The notes under the pieces are model-generated. The model saw only the letters and a program-made list of their open reading frames with translations. It ran no database searches and was not told the DNA's origin. From positions 1-64,000 of the forward strand of contig NZ_SACS01000012.1 of assembly GCF_004005945.1 (NCBI RefSeq): a stretch of DNA of 64,000 bases. Direction: 5' to 3'. The stretch's first letter is position 1. Each line of letters opens with the position of its first letter. Below, in pieces: positions 7,878 to 17,568 of the stretch. The DNA comes from Rheinheimera riviphila (GTDB lineage: Bacteria > Pseudomonadota > Gammaproteobacteria > Enterobacterales > Alteromonadaceae). The position numbers were made by a program, and so were the translations under genes.

Positions 7878-9329
7878 CTATGCCCCCAATTCACGTCGCC
7901 ACAACTTCTGATACGCATGCTCAGGGTCATAACTCTGGATCTGTTTCTCCAGATTAAAACGTCGGTTTGAACGTGGATCGGTGCCAAATCCGGCGAGATA
8001 GAGCCAGTTGCCCTGATTGCTGTAAACGTCATAGTCAATCAACTGCGCTTCAAACCAAGCCGCACCAGCGCGCCAGTCGCATTGCAGATCGTTCACCAGA
8101 TAACTCGCCACAATTTGCCGCATCCGGTTTGATAAATAACCGGTCGCCTTTAGTTCAAGCATACCGGCATCAATCAATGGCTGTCCTGTATTACCCTGGC
8201 ACCAGCGCCGAAAATATTCTGGCTGGTGCGGGATTTTGCGTGGTGGTGTTGCCGAACGTTGTGGGGTTGGTTGCTCTGCTGTTTTTAAACCGTGTGCCCA
8301 ATACAGCTTCCGGCCAAAACGCAGATGTAAAAAACGGAAATAGTCTCGCCATAGCAGTTCGAACCAAATCCAATAGGTACTGTCGTTTTGACCATGTTCG
8401 GTTTCGTGAGCAGTCAGCTGCTGATAAATCTGCCGGGCAGAAATGGCGCCACTGGCCAGCCAGGGTGAAAATTTGGTTGAATAATCAAAGCCAATCAGAC
8501 CGTTGCGGGTTTCTTTGTAGTGCCGGGGCAAGTCCGACCGGAAATAGCTTTGTAAATGCGCCAAAGCTGCGACTTCGCCGCCGCGGGCAACAGGCTGTTG
8601 GTAAGGAAATGCGCTGCGTGTATCAGCTGTGGCAATCCCAGCCCAGCTGTGTAGATCAATGCATTCTATGGCAGTCGCTTGCTCCGGACACGCCGGCAAT
8701 TGTGAAACTCTAGGCAAAGGTGGTTGCGGGCGGCAGGCCGCTTTTTCCAGCAGATTTCGAAATGTCGTAAAAACCAGCGGTAATTCGGTCATTTCAAAAG
8801 GCAGTGCTGTGGGCTCTATTAAGCTTGATTGCCACTTGGTTAAAATGAGCGGGGAAATTTGAAATCCGTTCACCAAAACAGCTTGTTGCCGCAATACCGC
8901 AATTTGATCAATTTCCTCTGGAGCGGCAATGTCTTCACAGTAAAGTGTACTGGCACCAAGCTTGTGCATTAAATCCGGTAGCGCCGTCGACGGATCTCCG
9001 GCAATCAACAGCAGCTTGTTGCCCAGAAGCTCACACTGAGCCGCCAGTGCGCGCACAGTGTCCGCCAGATACACTTTTCGATGTGGGCCAATCCGCGCAA
9101 AACCCCAGTGGGTCTGTTGGTCTTCTGGTAAGCAAACCACCAGCGCTAATCTGCTGCCGTGCTGCAAACTTTGCTGGCAGGCGAAGCTAAGCGCCGGGTT
9201 ATCGGCCAACCTGAAGTCATTGCGAAACCAATACACCGCTGTGGTTGGCTGGTTTGGCTGAGTCTGTTGCTCGTTTTGTTGTTGTGGTATCTGTTGCATG
9301 GCCGCGTCCAAAAACACCCGGCAAATCAC
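7878..9329 (-). CDS. DASH family cryptochrome / photolyase-like flavoprotein
   Basis: 483 residues. N-terminal photolyase domain begins at VYWFRNDFRLADNPAL; the FAD domain carries GFDYSTKFSPWLASGAIS, WFELLWRDYFRF, and the C-terminal block TGYLSNRMRQIVASYLVNDL ... DYDVYSNQGNWLYLAGFG, all diagnostic of Cry-DASH. These enzymes bind FAD and an antenna cofactor and repair cyclobutane dimers in single-stranded DNA. Length is usual. The first ATG (9329) lies 12 bp after the upstream M24 peptidase gene stop; an in-frame ATG 10 codons later (MQQIPQQQ) is an equally plausible start. Last gene of a three-gene run. Confidence 0.93.
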   Translation of the reverse strand: MICRVFLDAAMQQIPQQQNEQQTQPNQPTTAVYWFRNDFRLADNPALSFACQQSLQHGSRLALVVCLPEDQQTHWGFARIGPHRKVYLADTVRALAAQCELLGNKLLLIAGDPSTALPDLMHKLGASTLYCEDIAAPEEIDQIAVLRQQAVLVNGFQISPLILTKWQSSLIEPTALPFEMTELPLVFTTFRNLLEKAACRPQPPLPRVSQLPACPEQATAIECIDLHSWAGIATADTRSAFPYQQPVARGGEVAALAHLQSYFRSDLPRHYKETRNGLIGFDYSTKFSPWLASGAISARQIYQQLTAHETEHGQNDSTYWIWFELLWRDYFRFLHLRFGRKLYWAHGLKTAEQPTPQRSATPPRKIPHQPEYFRRWCQGNTGQPLIDAGMLELKATGYLSNRMRQIVASYLVNDLQCDWRAGAAWFEAQLIDYDVYSNQGNWLYLAGFGTDPRSNRRFNLEKQIQSYDPEHAYQKLWRRELGA

Positions 9330-9341
9330 CGGGCGCTCTTT

Positions 9342-10667
9342 CTACGGCGTTTGGATCAGATGCAGTTCAGTCTGGCGGCCACTAAAATATTGGAATTTCT
9401 GGCCATCAAAATAGCCGTCTTCTTCCAGCATCACCCGAATGCTATTACCCCATTCAGGGATATCAACAGCAACATTGAGCTCAATCGAATAAGCGGTATT
9501 GGCAGTCAATGGATAATCACCACTGCCGGCAACCCCTTGCTGTGCATCCCACATCCCAATAGTGGGGCCAGCGCCGTGACCATGATGGCCCAGCGGGTGA
9601 CTGTAAATAGTCGCTTGCAGCTGCTGCTTTTTGGCTTGTTGCAGGCTGATGTTCAGCAATTCATTACCGCTGCGACCCGTTTTAAAGTTGGAAGTTAAAA
9701 TATCCTGCAGTTGATTGCCTTTCTTCAAAGCTCGTAGCAAATAATCCGGCGCTTTGGTTTCCCCCGGACGCAGCACATAAGCATGTTGCTGCTGATCCGA
9801 GTTCAGTCTTAAATAAGTCAGACCAAAATCAACATGCAATAAGTCGCCGGGCAAAATGACATTGTCGGTTTTGGCTGCGCTAAAGGCCGTAATCTGATCA
9901 AATTTATCAGAACTTGCGCGTTGCAATGAGACTGTAGGATGGAACCAAACCGGCAACCCAAGTTCGGTGCTTTGTTGACGTAACCACCACACCACATCTT
10001 CGGTGGTGGTTTTACCAGGCGTCACCACTTCATTAGAAAAAGCGCGTTTGATAAGCATGTGGCCAATTTGGGTTAGATTTGGGTATTGCTGTAGTTCAAG
10101 TTTGGAACGGGTTTCCAGCCAACCCACGGCCAGTTTTTCTGCACTGACTAATTTTTTGCTCAAATCAACGCCAAGCTGTTGTTTTAGAGTGGCAAGTTCA
10201 GTTGCAACCATGCCATCGGCATGACCAAAAAATTCCGACTGATTGATGCCAATGTTCCGCGGCTTTTTACTTTGAATAAGGTCACGCAACGCCTGCCATT
10301 GATCAGATTGCTGCTCGACATTCCAGGTTTTTTTAAATAATTCGCCAACGTCATAGCGCGCGACTGCATGCAATTGCAGCGGTTTCCCCAGTCCGGGGTT
10401 ATAAATTACCAGCATGGTACGACGCCTGGCGGATAACCAGGTGGCGGGTAACATGGTTTTTAACACCGGATCTTCGTTATATTCGCGCGAAATCAGCAGC
10501 CATAAATCGATATTCTCGCGCTGCATCAAAGGTTGTAATAACTGACTAAAACGCTGGCTGAGAATTTGATCCTGTAATTGCGCTTGATTTTGTTCACTCA
10601 GAACAGCCGCAGCGCCAGCGGCAAAACCTGGCAAATATAATAAGCTAATCAACAACAACACTTTCAT
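9342..10667 (-). CDS. Exported M24 family metallopeptidase (Xaa-Pro dipeptidase-like)
   Basis: 441 residues with a signal peptide (MKVLLLISLLYLPGFAAGAAA), a creatinase-type N-terminal domain and a C-terminal pita-bread domain. Metal-ligand positions are visible as HVDFGLTY (Asp), the SHPLGHHGHGAGP histidines, and ELNVAVDIPEWG (Glu). One of the two Asp ligands seems displaced, so classical activity is not certain. The start at 10667 overlaps the previous stop by ATGA, which favours this start over the one six codons upstream and indicates translational coupling. The family cleaves Xaa-Pro or related peptides; the periplasmic substrate is unknown. Confidence 0.85.
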   Translation of the reverse strand: MKVLLLISLLYLPGFAAGAAAVLSEQNQAQLQDQILSQRFSQLLQPLMQRENIDLWLLISREYNEDPVLKTMLPATWLSARRRTMLVIYNPGLGKPLQLHAVARYDVGELFKKTWNVEQQSDQWQALRDLIQSKKPRNIGINQSEFFGHADGMVATELATLKQQLGVDLSKKLVSAEKLAVGWLETRSKLELQQYPNLTQIGHMLIKRAFSNEVVTPGKTTTEDVVWWLRQQSTELGLPVWFHPTVSLQRASSDKFDQITAFSAAKTDNVILPGDLLHVDFGLTYLRLNSDQQQHAYVLRPGETKAPDYLLRALKKGNQLQDILTSNFKTGRSGNELLNISLQQAKKQQLQATIYSHPLGHHGHGAGPTIGMWDAQQGVAGSGDYPLTANTAYSIELNVAVDIPEWGNSIRVMLEEDGYFDGQKFQYFSGRQTELHLIQTP

Positions 10668-11626
10668 TCGGCGATCTCTGTGCAAGGTGGAAGGGGTTCT
10701 GGAAACACCAGTCGCCAGTCATTTTTCATATCGATCAGCGGCCAGCCATATTCGGTCGCGGCGTCCAGCACCTTACTACCCGGGCTGTATTGATATTCGC
10801 GTTCAGCATCGGTGTGATGCACCATCATGCACAATGCGCCTGGGGTGCTGCTGGCCCAGCGTAACATTTTGATATCGCCGCTGCTGTTACCAAAAGCGGC
10901 AATTGGATGGCGGTCGATCCGGCTTTCAATGGCCAGCACTTTGCCGGCGCCGTTATCAAAAAACCACGGAATAGGGCGCAGTTCCACCTGTAACTGACCG
11001 CCATGATCGGTCAGACGGGTCAACAACTGGCTGCCAATCGCTTGCTCTGGCGGAATGTGATAACAAGGTTCGCACATGGCACGGACAAAATAGTTACTGC
11101 CGCCGGAGACGATGTAATTTTTAAACCCATGCTCGGCAAACAACTTCAGCACTTCCAGCATTGGCTGATACACCAGCTCGGTATAAGGGCGCTGAAAGCG
11201 TGGATGTTGCGCCTGCGCCAGCCACGACTGCGCCCAAAGTTTATATTCATCGGTACTGATACCATCGATAAATTCGCGCACCAGCCAGCGGCCATCTGAC
11301 AACATTTCTTTAATTTTTACTGCCAGAAAATGTCGTGCTTTGCTGAGGACGCCGCCCAGTGCAGCCCCAAACAACCCGCCAAAAAAGCTGTTGCCGTCAG
11401 TCACGGCCTGCTGTGGATTGTGTTTGAGCAGATCGGTGATAAACACAATCTCAGTGACTTTCGGTTTTTCGAGCCACAAAGTGCCGTCATTATCAAATAC
11501 CGCAATCCGGGCAGCGTGTTGCACAAAATACGGCGACTTGTGATCGGTGGTTCGATGAATAAAGTCGAGGATCGCCTGTTTATTGGCACCCTCGTGCCAG
11601 GATGGTAATGGATCAATGCCATGCAT
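10664..11626 (-). CDS. HAD-superfamily phosphatase (phosphoserine phosphatase-like)
   Basis: 320 residues. HAD motif I is AVFDNDGTLW (nucleophile Asp, general acid Asp), motif II is the YIVSGGSNYFVRAM segment (Ser), and motif IV lies in AAFGNSSGDIKML. The domain order is that of the phosphoserine-phosphatase/acid-phosphatase branch with an inserted helical cap around residues 75-150. There is no signal peptide. It starts the HAD-M24-cryptochrome cluster and overlaps the peptidase by 4 bp. Substrate is not identifiable from sequence. Confidence 0.85.
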   Translation of the reverse strand: MHGIDPLPSWHEGANKQAILDFIHRTTDHKSPYFVQHAARIAVFDNDGTLWLEKPKVTEIVFITDLLKHNPQQAVTDGNSFFGGLFGAALGGVLSKARHFLAVKIKEMLSDGRWLVREFIDGISTDEYKLWAQSWLAQAQHPRFQRPYTELVYQPMLEVLKLFAEHGFKNYIVSGGSNYFVRAMCEPCYHIPPEQAIGSQLLTRLTDHGGQLQVELRPIPWFFDNGAGKVLAIESRIDRHPIAAFGNSSGDIKMLRWASSTPGALCMMVHHTDAEREYQYSPGSKVLDAATEYGWPLIDMKNDWRLVFPEPLPPCTEIAE

Positions 11627-11696
11627 CTGTGCCTTCCTTTGCTTAAAGTTAAGGTTCTATCCGTACAACATTGTCCATCGCATCTGCGGCAGTGAC

Positions 11697-12509
11697 TTAA
11701 TACTTCTGCCGCTTTAAGCCGGTTTCTGCCATGATTTTGGCCGAAATTTCTTCAATCGACAAGGTAGTCGAATTTAGGAACGGGATCCGCTCTTTTTTAT
11801 ACAGATTTTCCACTTCATCCAGTTCCAGTTTGCATTGCCGGAGCGAAGCGTAGCGGCTATTAGGCCGGCGTTGTTCGCGGATTTGCGACAACCGTTGTGG
11901 GGTGATGGTCAGGCCAAATAATTTGGTTTTATTGGCTTTGAGCACATCCGGCAGCTTCAGGCTGTCCATGTCTTCTTCGACAAAAGGATAATTGGCAGCT
12001 TTAATGCCATATTGCAAAGCTAAATAAAGGCTGGTCGGGGTTTTGCCGGAGCGACTAACGCCAACCAGAATAATATCCGCCTTTGCGTAGTCTTTAAGGT
12101 TTGAACCATCGTCATTGGCCAAAGCATAGTTCACCGCATCTATCCGAAAATCATAGGTTTTTTCGTGAATGCTGTGCGTGCGGTGCGTTTTTGGCATCGC
12201 CTGAATGCCGAGCTCTTTTTGCATCGGTTCGACAAAGGCATTTAAAAAGTCGTAACAAACGCCGTCGGAGCTATTGATGATGGCTCTAAGACCTTCATCG
12301 ACAAAGGTCAAAAACACCAAAGGCCGCACTCCGGTAGTTTTATAACGATCGTTAATTCGTTGTTTGGTATGTAAGGCTTTGTCAGAAGTTTCAACAAACG
12401 GGATGGTGACATGGTCAAATTCTGCTTCAAATAGAGAGAGTAAGGCGTGTCCAAACACTTCTGACGTAATGCCGGTGCCATCAGAGATATAAAAGGCTGT
12501 ACGCATCAT
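11697..12509 (-). CDS. ppsR: PEP synthase regulatory protein (kinase/pyrophosphorylase)
   Basis: 270 residues of the DUF299 family. The P-loop is GVSRSGKTPTS (around residue 150), and the N-terminus FYISDGTGITSEVFGHALL is characteristic. PpsR inactivates phosphoenolpyruvate synthase by ADP-dependent phosphorylation of a threonine next to the catalytic histidine and reactivates it by phosphorolysis. It is divergent from ppsA with 136 bp between, the standard gammaproteobacterial arrangement. Two start ATGs are adjacent; the first is reported. Confidence 0.95.
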   Translation of the reverse strand: MMRTAFYISDGTGITSEVFGHALLSLFEAEFDHVTIPFVETSDKALHTKQRINDRYKTTGVRPLVFLTFVDEGLRAIINSSDGVCYDFLNAFVEPMQKELGIQAMPKTHRTHSIHEKTYDFRIDAVNYALANDDGSNLKDYAKADIILVGVSRSGKTPTSLYLALQYGIKAANYPFVEEDMDSLKLPDVLKANKTKLFGLTITPQRLSQIREQRRPNSRYASLRQCKLELDEVENLYKKERIPFLNSTTLSIEEISAKIMAETGLKRQKY

Positions 12510-12645
12510 TGATCCTTAGTTGTCGTTATAAAATTACATTATAAATTAAGGTTTTATTTAAGCCGTCTGGCAGTGTAAAATCTTTGCGCTTATGTCGCGC
12601 GCTTCGTAAGCTTACCTAACCTGCAACAAAAATTGGAGACATACT

Positions 12646-15021
12646 GTGCAAGAATTCGTTGTTTGGTATCAGGACTTGGGCATGCACGATGTTCCTCGGG
12701 TCGGCGGCAAGAATGCCTCATTGGGTGAGATGATCAGTAACCTGGCAAACGCCGGGGTACAAGTACCAGGCGGATTCGCCACTACTGCCGAAGCTTTTAA
12801 TCAGTTTCTGGAGCAGAGCGGCGTCAACGAGCGGATTTATCAACTGCTCGACAAAACTGATGTAGACAATGTAACTGAACTTGCCAAAGCCGGCGCACAA
12901 ATCCGGCAATGGGTGATTGAAACGCCGTTCCAACCAGAATTCGAACAAGCCATTCGTACCTCTTATGCTGAGCTTTGTGCCGGCTTCGAAAACGATGCTT
13001 CATTTGCCGTACGTTCCTCCGCCACCGCAGAAGATATGCCAGACGCATCTTTTGCCGGTCAGCAGGAAACTTTCTTAAACGTCCGTGGTTATGACGCTGT
13101 TATTGAAGCCATCAAACACGTATTTGCCTCTTTATTTAATGACCGCGCCATTTCTTACCGGGTACATCAGGGTTATGACCACCGCGGTGTGGCATTATCT
13201 GCCGGTATCCAGCGGATGGTGCGTTCAGATTGCGCATCTTCCGGCGTGATGTTCTCCATCGACACTGAATCCGGTTTTGAAGATGTGGTGTTTGTCACTT
13301 CGTCTTACGGTTTAGGCGAAATGGTGGTGCAGGGCGCAGTCAACCCTGACGAATTTTATGTGCACAAACCAACAGTCACTGCAGGTCGTCCGGCCGTGGT
13401 GCGCCGCACTTTAGGCTCGAAGTTGGTACAAATGGTGTACTCCTCTGAGCAAGGTCACGGCAAACAAGTCAAAATTGAAGATATTCCACAAGCCAAAAGC
13501 CGTCAGTTCTCGCTGACCGATGCGGAAGTGGAAGAACTGGCGCGTCAGGCCATCACCATCGAAAAACACTATGGCCGCGCCATGGATATCGAATGGGCGA
13601 AAGATGGTATCGACGGCAAGCTGTATATCGTCCAAGCCCGCCCGGAAACCGTGCGTTCTCGCGAAGACAGCAATCTGATGGAACGCTATCAGCTTGAAGG
13701 TACAGCGCCAATTGTGGTTGAAGGCCGCGCCATTGGTCATAAAATAGGTTCTGGCACCGCTAAAGTGCTGTCCAGCATCGCCGATATGGACCAGATTTTA
13801 CCAGGTGATGTCCTCATCACCGACATGACCGATCCGGACTGGGAACCGATCATGAAACGCGCTTCAGCCATTGTCACCAACCGCGGTGGTCGTACTTGTC
13901 ATGCGGCTATTATTGCGCGTGAACTGGGTATTCCGGCAGTAGTGGGTTGTGGTAACGCGACCAGTACGGTGAAAACCGGTCAACAAGTGACGGTTTCTTG
14001 TGCTGAAGGCGACACGGGTTTTGTCTACGACGGTATTTTGCCATTTAACGTGGTGACATCGCGCGTGGACCAAATGCCACCGCTGAAAATGAAAATCATG
14101 ATGAACGTCGGTAACCCGGAGCGCGCTTTTAGCTTCGCCAAGTTGCCACATGCCGGTATTGGTCTGGCGCGTCTGGAATTTATCATCAACCGCGGTATTG
14201 GTGTGCACCCGAAAGCTTTGCTGAATTACGACGTACAACCGTCTGATATTAAAGCCGTGATCGATGAGATGATGGCCGGTTATGCGTCGCCGAGGGAATA
14301 TTATGTCGGCAAGCTGACCGAAGGTATTTCGACATTGGCAGCAGCCTTTTCACCAGAGCGGGTGATAGTGCGGATGTCCGATTTTAAATCGAACGAATAC
14401 GCTAACTTAATCGGTGGTCAGCAATACGAGCCACACGAAGAAAACCCAATGATCGGTTTCCGTGGTGCGTCGCGGTATATTTCCGAAGATTTCCGCGACT
14501 GTTTCGCCATGGAATGTGAGGCGTTAAAACGGGTCCGTAATGACATGGGCTTTACCAATGTCGAAATTATGATCCCCTTTGTGCGCACTTTAGAAGAAGC
14601 GGCATCGGTGATTGAGTTGTTGGCAGAACAAGGCTTAAAACGCGGCGAAAATGGCCTGAAAGTCATTATGATGTGCGAATTGCCAAGTAACTGTTTATTG
14701 GCCGAAGAATTCCTCGAATATTTCGATGGTTTCTCAATTGGCTCTAACGATTTAACCCAATTAACGCTGGGTTTAGACCGTGACTCAGGCTTAATCGCGC
14801 ACTTGTTTGACGAGCGTAATCCAGCAATCAAAAAGCTGTTATCGATGGCGATTTCCACCGCCAAAGCCAAAGGCAAATATGTTGGGATCTGTGGCCAGGG
14901 CCCATCCGATCACGAAGATTTCGCCGCCTGGCTGATGGAGCAAGGCATTGATTCAGTGTCGTTAAACCCGGATACCGTGCTGGAAACCTGGTTGTATCTG
15001 GCGAAAAAATACGGCGGTTAA
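12646..15021 (+). CDS. ppsA: Phosphoenolpyruvate synthase
   Basis: 791 residues, full length. It converts pyruvate, ATP and water to PEP, AMP and phosphate in gluconeogenesis. The N-terminal ATP-grasp domain contains [21 protein letters not shown]; the swivelling domain has [21 protein letters not shown] with the phosphorylated His and the adjacent Thr that PpsR modifies; the C-terminal TIM barrel has the [15 protein letters not shown] and [14 protein letters not shown] blocks. It starts with GTG at 12646, with TTGGAGA about 7 nt upstream. A terminator follows. Confidence 0.97.
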   Translation: MQEFVVWYQDLGMHDVPRVGGKNASLGEMISNLANAGVQVPGGFATTAEAFNQFLEQSGVNERIYQLLDKTDVDNVTELAKAGAQIRQWVIETPFQPEFEQAIRTSYAELCAGFENDASFAVRSSATAEDMPDASFAGQQETFLNVRGYDAVIEAIKHVFASLFNDRAISYRVHQGYDHRGVALSAGIQRMVRSDCASSGVMFSIDTESGFEDVVFVTSSYGLGEMVVQGAVNPDEFYVHKPTVTAGRPAVVRRTLGSKLVQMVYSSEQGHGKQVKIEDIPQAKSRQFSLTDAEVEELARQAITIEKHYGRAMDIEWAKDGIDGKLYIVQARPETVRSREDSNLMERYQLEGTAPIVVEGRAIGHKIGSGTAKVLSSIADMDQILPGDVLITDMTDPDWEPIMKRASAIVTNRGGRTCHAAIIARELGIPAVVGCGNATSTVKTGQQVTVSCAEGDTGFVYDGILPFNVVTSRVDQMPPLKMKIMMNVGNPERAFSFAKLPHAGIGLARLEFIINRGIGVHPKALLNYDVQPSDIKAVIDEMMAGYASPREYYVGKLTEGISTLAAAFSPERVIVRMSDFKSNEYANLIGGQQYEPHEENPMIGFRGASRYISEDFRDCFAMECEALKRVRNDMGFTNVEIMIPFVRTLEEAASVIELLAEQGLKRGENGLKVIMMCELPSNCLLAEEFLEYFDGFSIGSNDLTQLTLGLDRDSGLIAHLFDERNPAIKKLLSMAISTAKAKGKYVGICGQGPSDHEDFAAWLMEQGIDSVSLNPDTVLETWLYLAKKYGG

Positions 15022-15046
15022 TTTTCGTTCTTAACCTCTGAAAACC

Positions 15047-15077
15047 AAAAAGCCAACTCTTGCAGGGTTGGCTTTTT
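15047..15077 (+). terminator. Intrinsic terminator after ppsA
   Basis: AAAAAGCCAAC ... GTTGGCTTTTTT: a stem of about 10 bp with an 8-9-nt loop and a run of six T, starting 26 bp after the ppsA stop. The A-run on the left makes it potentially bidirectional. Confidence 0.9.
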
Positions 15078-15159
15078 TGTCTGTAAAAGGCACACTCGGC
15101 GGCTGGTGGTGTTGCCACAGAGCACTTTGCTTTCACTACAACTCAGCGAACAAGGTTTT

Positions 15160-16089
15160 ATGGTGATTATCGGATTATTTGGCGGCGGCGGTCAGTTAGG
15201 TCGGGCATTACAGCGGGATCTGGCGCCACTTGGCGACGTTTTAGCGCCAACGCGGCAGCAGCTTGATTTATCAAATCCGGCGGCAGTGCGGCAATGGTTA
15301 CAGCAAAATCGTTGTGATTTGCTCGTCAACGCAGCAGCCATGACCCAGGTTGATATCGCTGAAACGTCCATCGGGCTTGCTACGCAGCTGAACCAGCATG
15401 TTGTGCAACAGCTGGCGGAATATGCCGCACAACAACAGATCTGGCTGGTGCATTTTTCGACTGATTATGTGTTTGACGGATCCGGTGATACACCTTGGCT
15501 AGAAACCGATGAATGCCGTCCCTTGCAGCAATATGGGCGCACTAAAAGAGCCGGCGAGCTGGCTATTATCAATTCCGGTTGTCAGCATTTATTAATCCGC
15601 ACCAGTTGGTTGTATGACAGCCAGGGGCAAAATTTTCTGCTCACCATGTTGCGGTTAGCGCAGCAAACACCCACCAGTTTAAGCATAGTGTCGGATCAAA
15701 TCGGTGCGCCGACCTATGCGCCGGAACTATCGGCTGTCGTCAGCGCAATGCTGACACAGCTCCTGAGCACGCAGCTACGGACCAGGCAACAACAGCATGC
15801 CACAGCGCTGAGTGGCATTTACCATGTTTGTGCTACCGGACACTGCAGTTGGCTGGAATTCGCGACCACAATTTTTGCCGGAGCCAACACAAAAGGTCTA
15901 TTGGATGAATTACCGGTTCTTGCCGCGATCAAGAGTGATGAACTCGCTCGGCCAGCAGCAAGACCAAAGAATTCCAGACTAAGCACCAGCAAAGTACAGG
16001 CAACTTTTAACCTGCAGCTGACTGACTGGCAACATCAGCTGGATCTATGCCTGGATACGCTAAAAAACTCAGCTAAAACTGGAAAATAA
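15160..16089 (+). CDS. dTDP-4-dehydrorhamnose reductase-like NAD(P)-binding protein (RmlD family)
   Basis: 309 residues of the extended SDR class. The nucleotide loop is GLFGGGGQLGRAL, followed by LLVNAAAMTQVD, the catalytic serine region VHFSTDYVFDGSGDTPW and the YxxxK pair in YGRTKRAGE, matching RmlD, which makes dTDP-L-rhamnose. A start at 15160 (MVIIGLFG) with AAGG about 6 nt upstream fits better than the ATG 18 codons earlier. No rmlA/B/C genes are nearby, so it may act in trans or on another sugar nucleotide. Confidence 0.85.
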   Translation: MVIIGLFGGGGQLGRALQRDLAPLGDVLAPTRQQLDLSNPAAVRQWLQQNRCDLLVNAAAMTQVDIAETSIGLATQLNQHVVQQLAEYAAQQQIWLVHFSTDYVFDGSGDTPWLETDECRPLQQYGRTKRAGELAIINSGCQHLLIRTSWLYDSQGQNFLLTMLRLAQQTPTSLSIVSDQIGAPTYAPELSAVVSAMLTQLLSTQLRTRQQQHATALSGIYHVCATGHCSWLEFATTIFAGANTKGLLDELPVLAAIKSDELARPAARPKNSRLSTSKVQATFNLQLTDWQHQLDLCLDTLKNSAKTGK

Positions 16090-16167
16090 TCAATCTCTTA
16101 AGTAAGCTGAGTGCAACCGTCCTTCGCAACTGCCCGTTGCAACCGCCCGACAAAAAAGGAGAACCTG

Positions 16168-17157
16168 ATGGAGATTGTCAACACTGCACCTGATCAGGCG
16201 GCCATAGCGGCAAAAGTTGCACGGGCACAAGCGGCCATGTTAAGTTTTCTGGCGGCCGACGCGCTGGGTGTGCAGGTGGAGTTTTTACCACTAGCGGAGC
16301 TGTCACATCGGGATCCGCAGACGTTGTTGACGATGCAGGATAACGGCCCCTGGCATTCGCTGGCCGGTCAGCCGACCGAAGATGGCGAGCTGGTGATATT
16401 ACAGACCAGGATGTTGTTGTTTTATGGTTGTTACCGCGAAGATACCGCCTGGCAGGCTTATCAATACTGGTTACAAACCGATCCATTTGCCATTGCGCCT
16501 GCACTACAGCGCGCATTAACCCATCACCCCAGTGAACACGATTGCAGCTTGGCGGCCCTTTCCCGCTTACTGCCGATTTCTGTGCTGGGTGTGCATTTTT
16601 CGTTGCCACAAATTGCTGCCTGGGCAATGGAGGATACCGCCTTAACCCAGCCTGCGTTGTTATGCCAGCAAGCCAGTGGTTTGTATGCGATGTTATTGGC
16701 CAAAGCGATTGACGAAGGGACGTCAGCTGATGATTTATATCAGGATTTACAACAATGGGCGCGTGACTTAAAAGTTGATTCAGTGCTGAAACAGCTGATT
16801 GATCAGGCGTTATTTATGCCACCTGCCAACTACCAGGATCCGGCACAACCGGTGTTATGTGCTTTTCACAATGCCATCTGGCAAATGTTGTACGCAAAAT
16901 CAGTCGGCGACGCCATCAGCGAAAGTATCAAACAGGGCGGTGATACCGGCAGTTACGCCGCCATCGCCGCTGCCGTGGTGGGGGCTATCCACGGCCTGTC
17001 ATCGGTGCGTCAAGACTGGGTTGATGTTATGCAACACTGCAAACCGCAAGAAGGCGTCACCGGCGTCGACCAACCAAGACCCGAAGCCGTCTGGCCAACC
17101 GATGCCGCAGAGCTTGCGAAAAAGTTAGTGGAAATGACCCCTGCGGAATTGGTTTAG
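16168..17157 (+). CDS. ADP-ribosylglycohydrolase family protein with altered metal motifs
   Basis: 329 residues, all-helical DraG/ARH type. These proteins remove ADP-ribose from proteins or nucleic acids using two magnesium ions. The N-terminal GDALG-type block appears as FLAADALGVQVEF, the TDDT block as PTEDGELVILQ, and the C-terminal GGDTDTNAA block as GGDTGSYAAIAAAVVGA. Thus several canonical acidic or threonine positions differ (second Asp of the C-terminal motif is Gly). It may be a divergent subfamily or have weakened activity. The start MEIVNTAPD at 16168 is supported by AGGAG 6 nt upstream. Last gene before the attC-bearing region. Confidence 0.8.
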   Translation: MEIVNTAPDQAAIAAKVARAQAAMLSFLAADALGVQVEFLPLAELSHRDPQTLLTMQDNGPWHSLAGQPTEDGELVILQTRMLLFYGCYREDTAWQAYQYWLQTDPFAIAPALQRALTHHPSEHDCSLAALSRLLPISVLGVHFSLPQIAAWAMEDTALTQPALLCQQASGLYAMLLAKAIDEGTSADDLYQDLQQWARDLKVDSVLKQLIDQALFMPPANYQDPAQPVLCAFHNAIWQMLYAKSVGDAISESIKQGGDTGSYAAIAAAVVGAIHGLSSVRQDWVDVMQHCKPQEGVTGVDQPRPEAVWPTDAAELAKKLVEMTPAELV

Positions 17158-17217
17158 TTAGGAATGCTGTAGTGATTTAGTGTTGAGATGTTGTTGATTT
17201 GGCGCGGCTTGTCCATG

Positions 17218-17237
17218 AGCTAACTGCCTTGTTTAAT
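17218..17237 (-). repeat. Possible truncated attC, inverse orientation
   Basis: On the minus strand, TTAAACAAGGCA followed directly by GTTAGCT lies immediately after the stop of the 17238-17540 gene. This mimics an attC whose central stem has been deleted, like the one at 22991-23014. The R'' half is not a consensus match. Weak call. Confidence 0.3.
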
Positions 17238-17540
17238 TTATTGTATTTTGTGATCTTGATTGTTCTGGACTTTTATTGTTGTGCCAGCCGTTTTGTCCCG
17301 AATCTGCTGTTGAATTCGCTTGTATAGCGCCACTTTACAATTTCCGCAAATAGCCCATTTTTTGCCAGTTAAAGCCGAAGCATTGTTCCTGCAGAAATAG
17401 GGTAGCAATTTCGAGTGCAATAATTCCAAATCAGACAAATTAATCCTGTTCGTAAACACATTAGTTTTACTGAGTTTTTTCAACACCGTCTCGCGGGCTT
17501 TCCGCCGTTGTTGAGCTGATACAGATTTCTTGGGCTGCAC
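17238..17540 (-). CDS. Small basic hypothetical protein
   Basis: 100 codons from a GTG at 17540. The product is lysine/arginine-rich with a possible Cys pair (KKWAICGNCKVALYKRIQQQ) that could bind zinc. No family is recognised and no clear ribosome site precedes the GTG, so the start or the gene itself may be wrong. It lies on the strand opposite to all cassette genes that follow, with a truncated attC-like sequence directly downstream, so it may be an inverted cassette. Confidence 0.4.
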   Translation of the reverse strand: MQPKKSVSAQQRRKARETVLKKLSKTNVFTNRINLSDLELLHSKLLPYFCRNNASALTGKKWAICGNCKVALYKRIQQQIRDKTAGTTIKVQNNQDHKIQ

Positions 17541-17568
17541 TGAAATTGTTGATTTAATGGGGATTAAA

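Noticed and set aside
9159-9698. A 179-codon + strand frame across the cryptochrome/peptidase junction
   Set aside because: It spans two well-supported minus-strand genes and has no domain or RBS.
12542-12564. Two TTAAG words between ppsR and ppsA, resembling a fourth PmrA box
   Set aside because: The words are 12 bp apart instead of 11 and the first half begins with A, so the spacing and consensus fail.
12718-15136. Several minus-strand open frames opposite ppsA (up to 152 codons)
   Set aside because: They are shadows of a high-GC3 conserved gene, with no RBS and no recognisable family.
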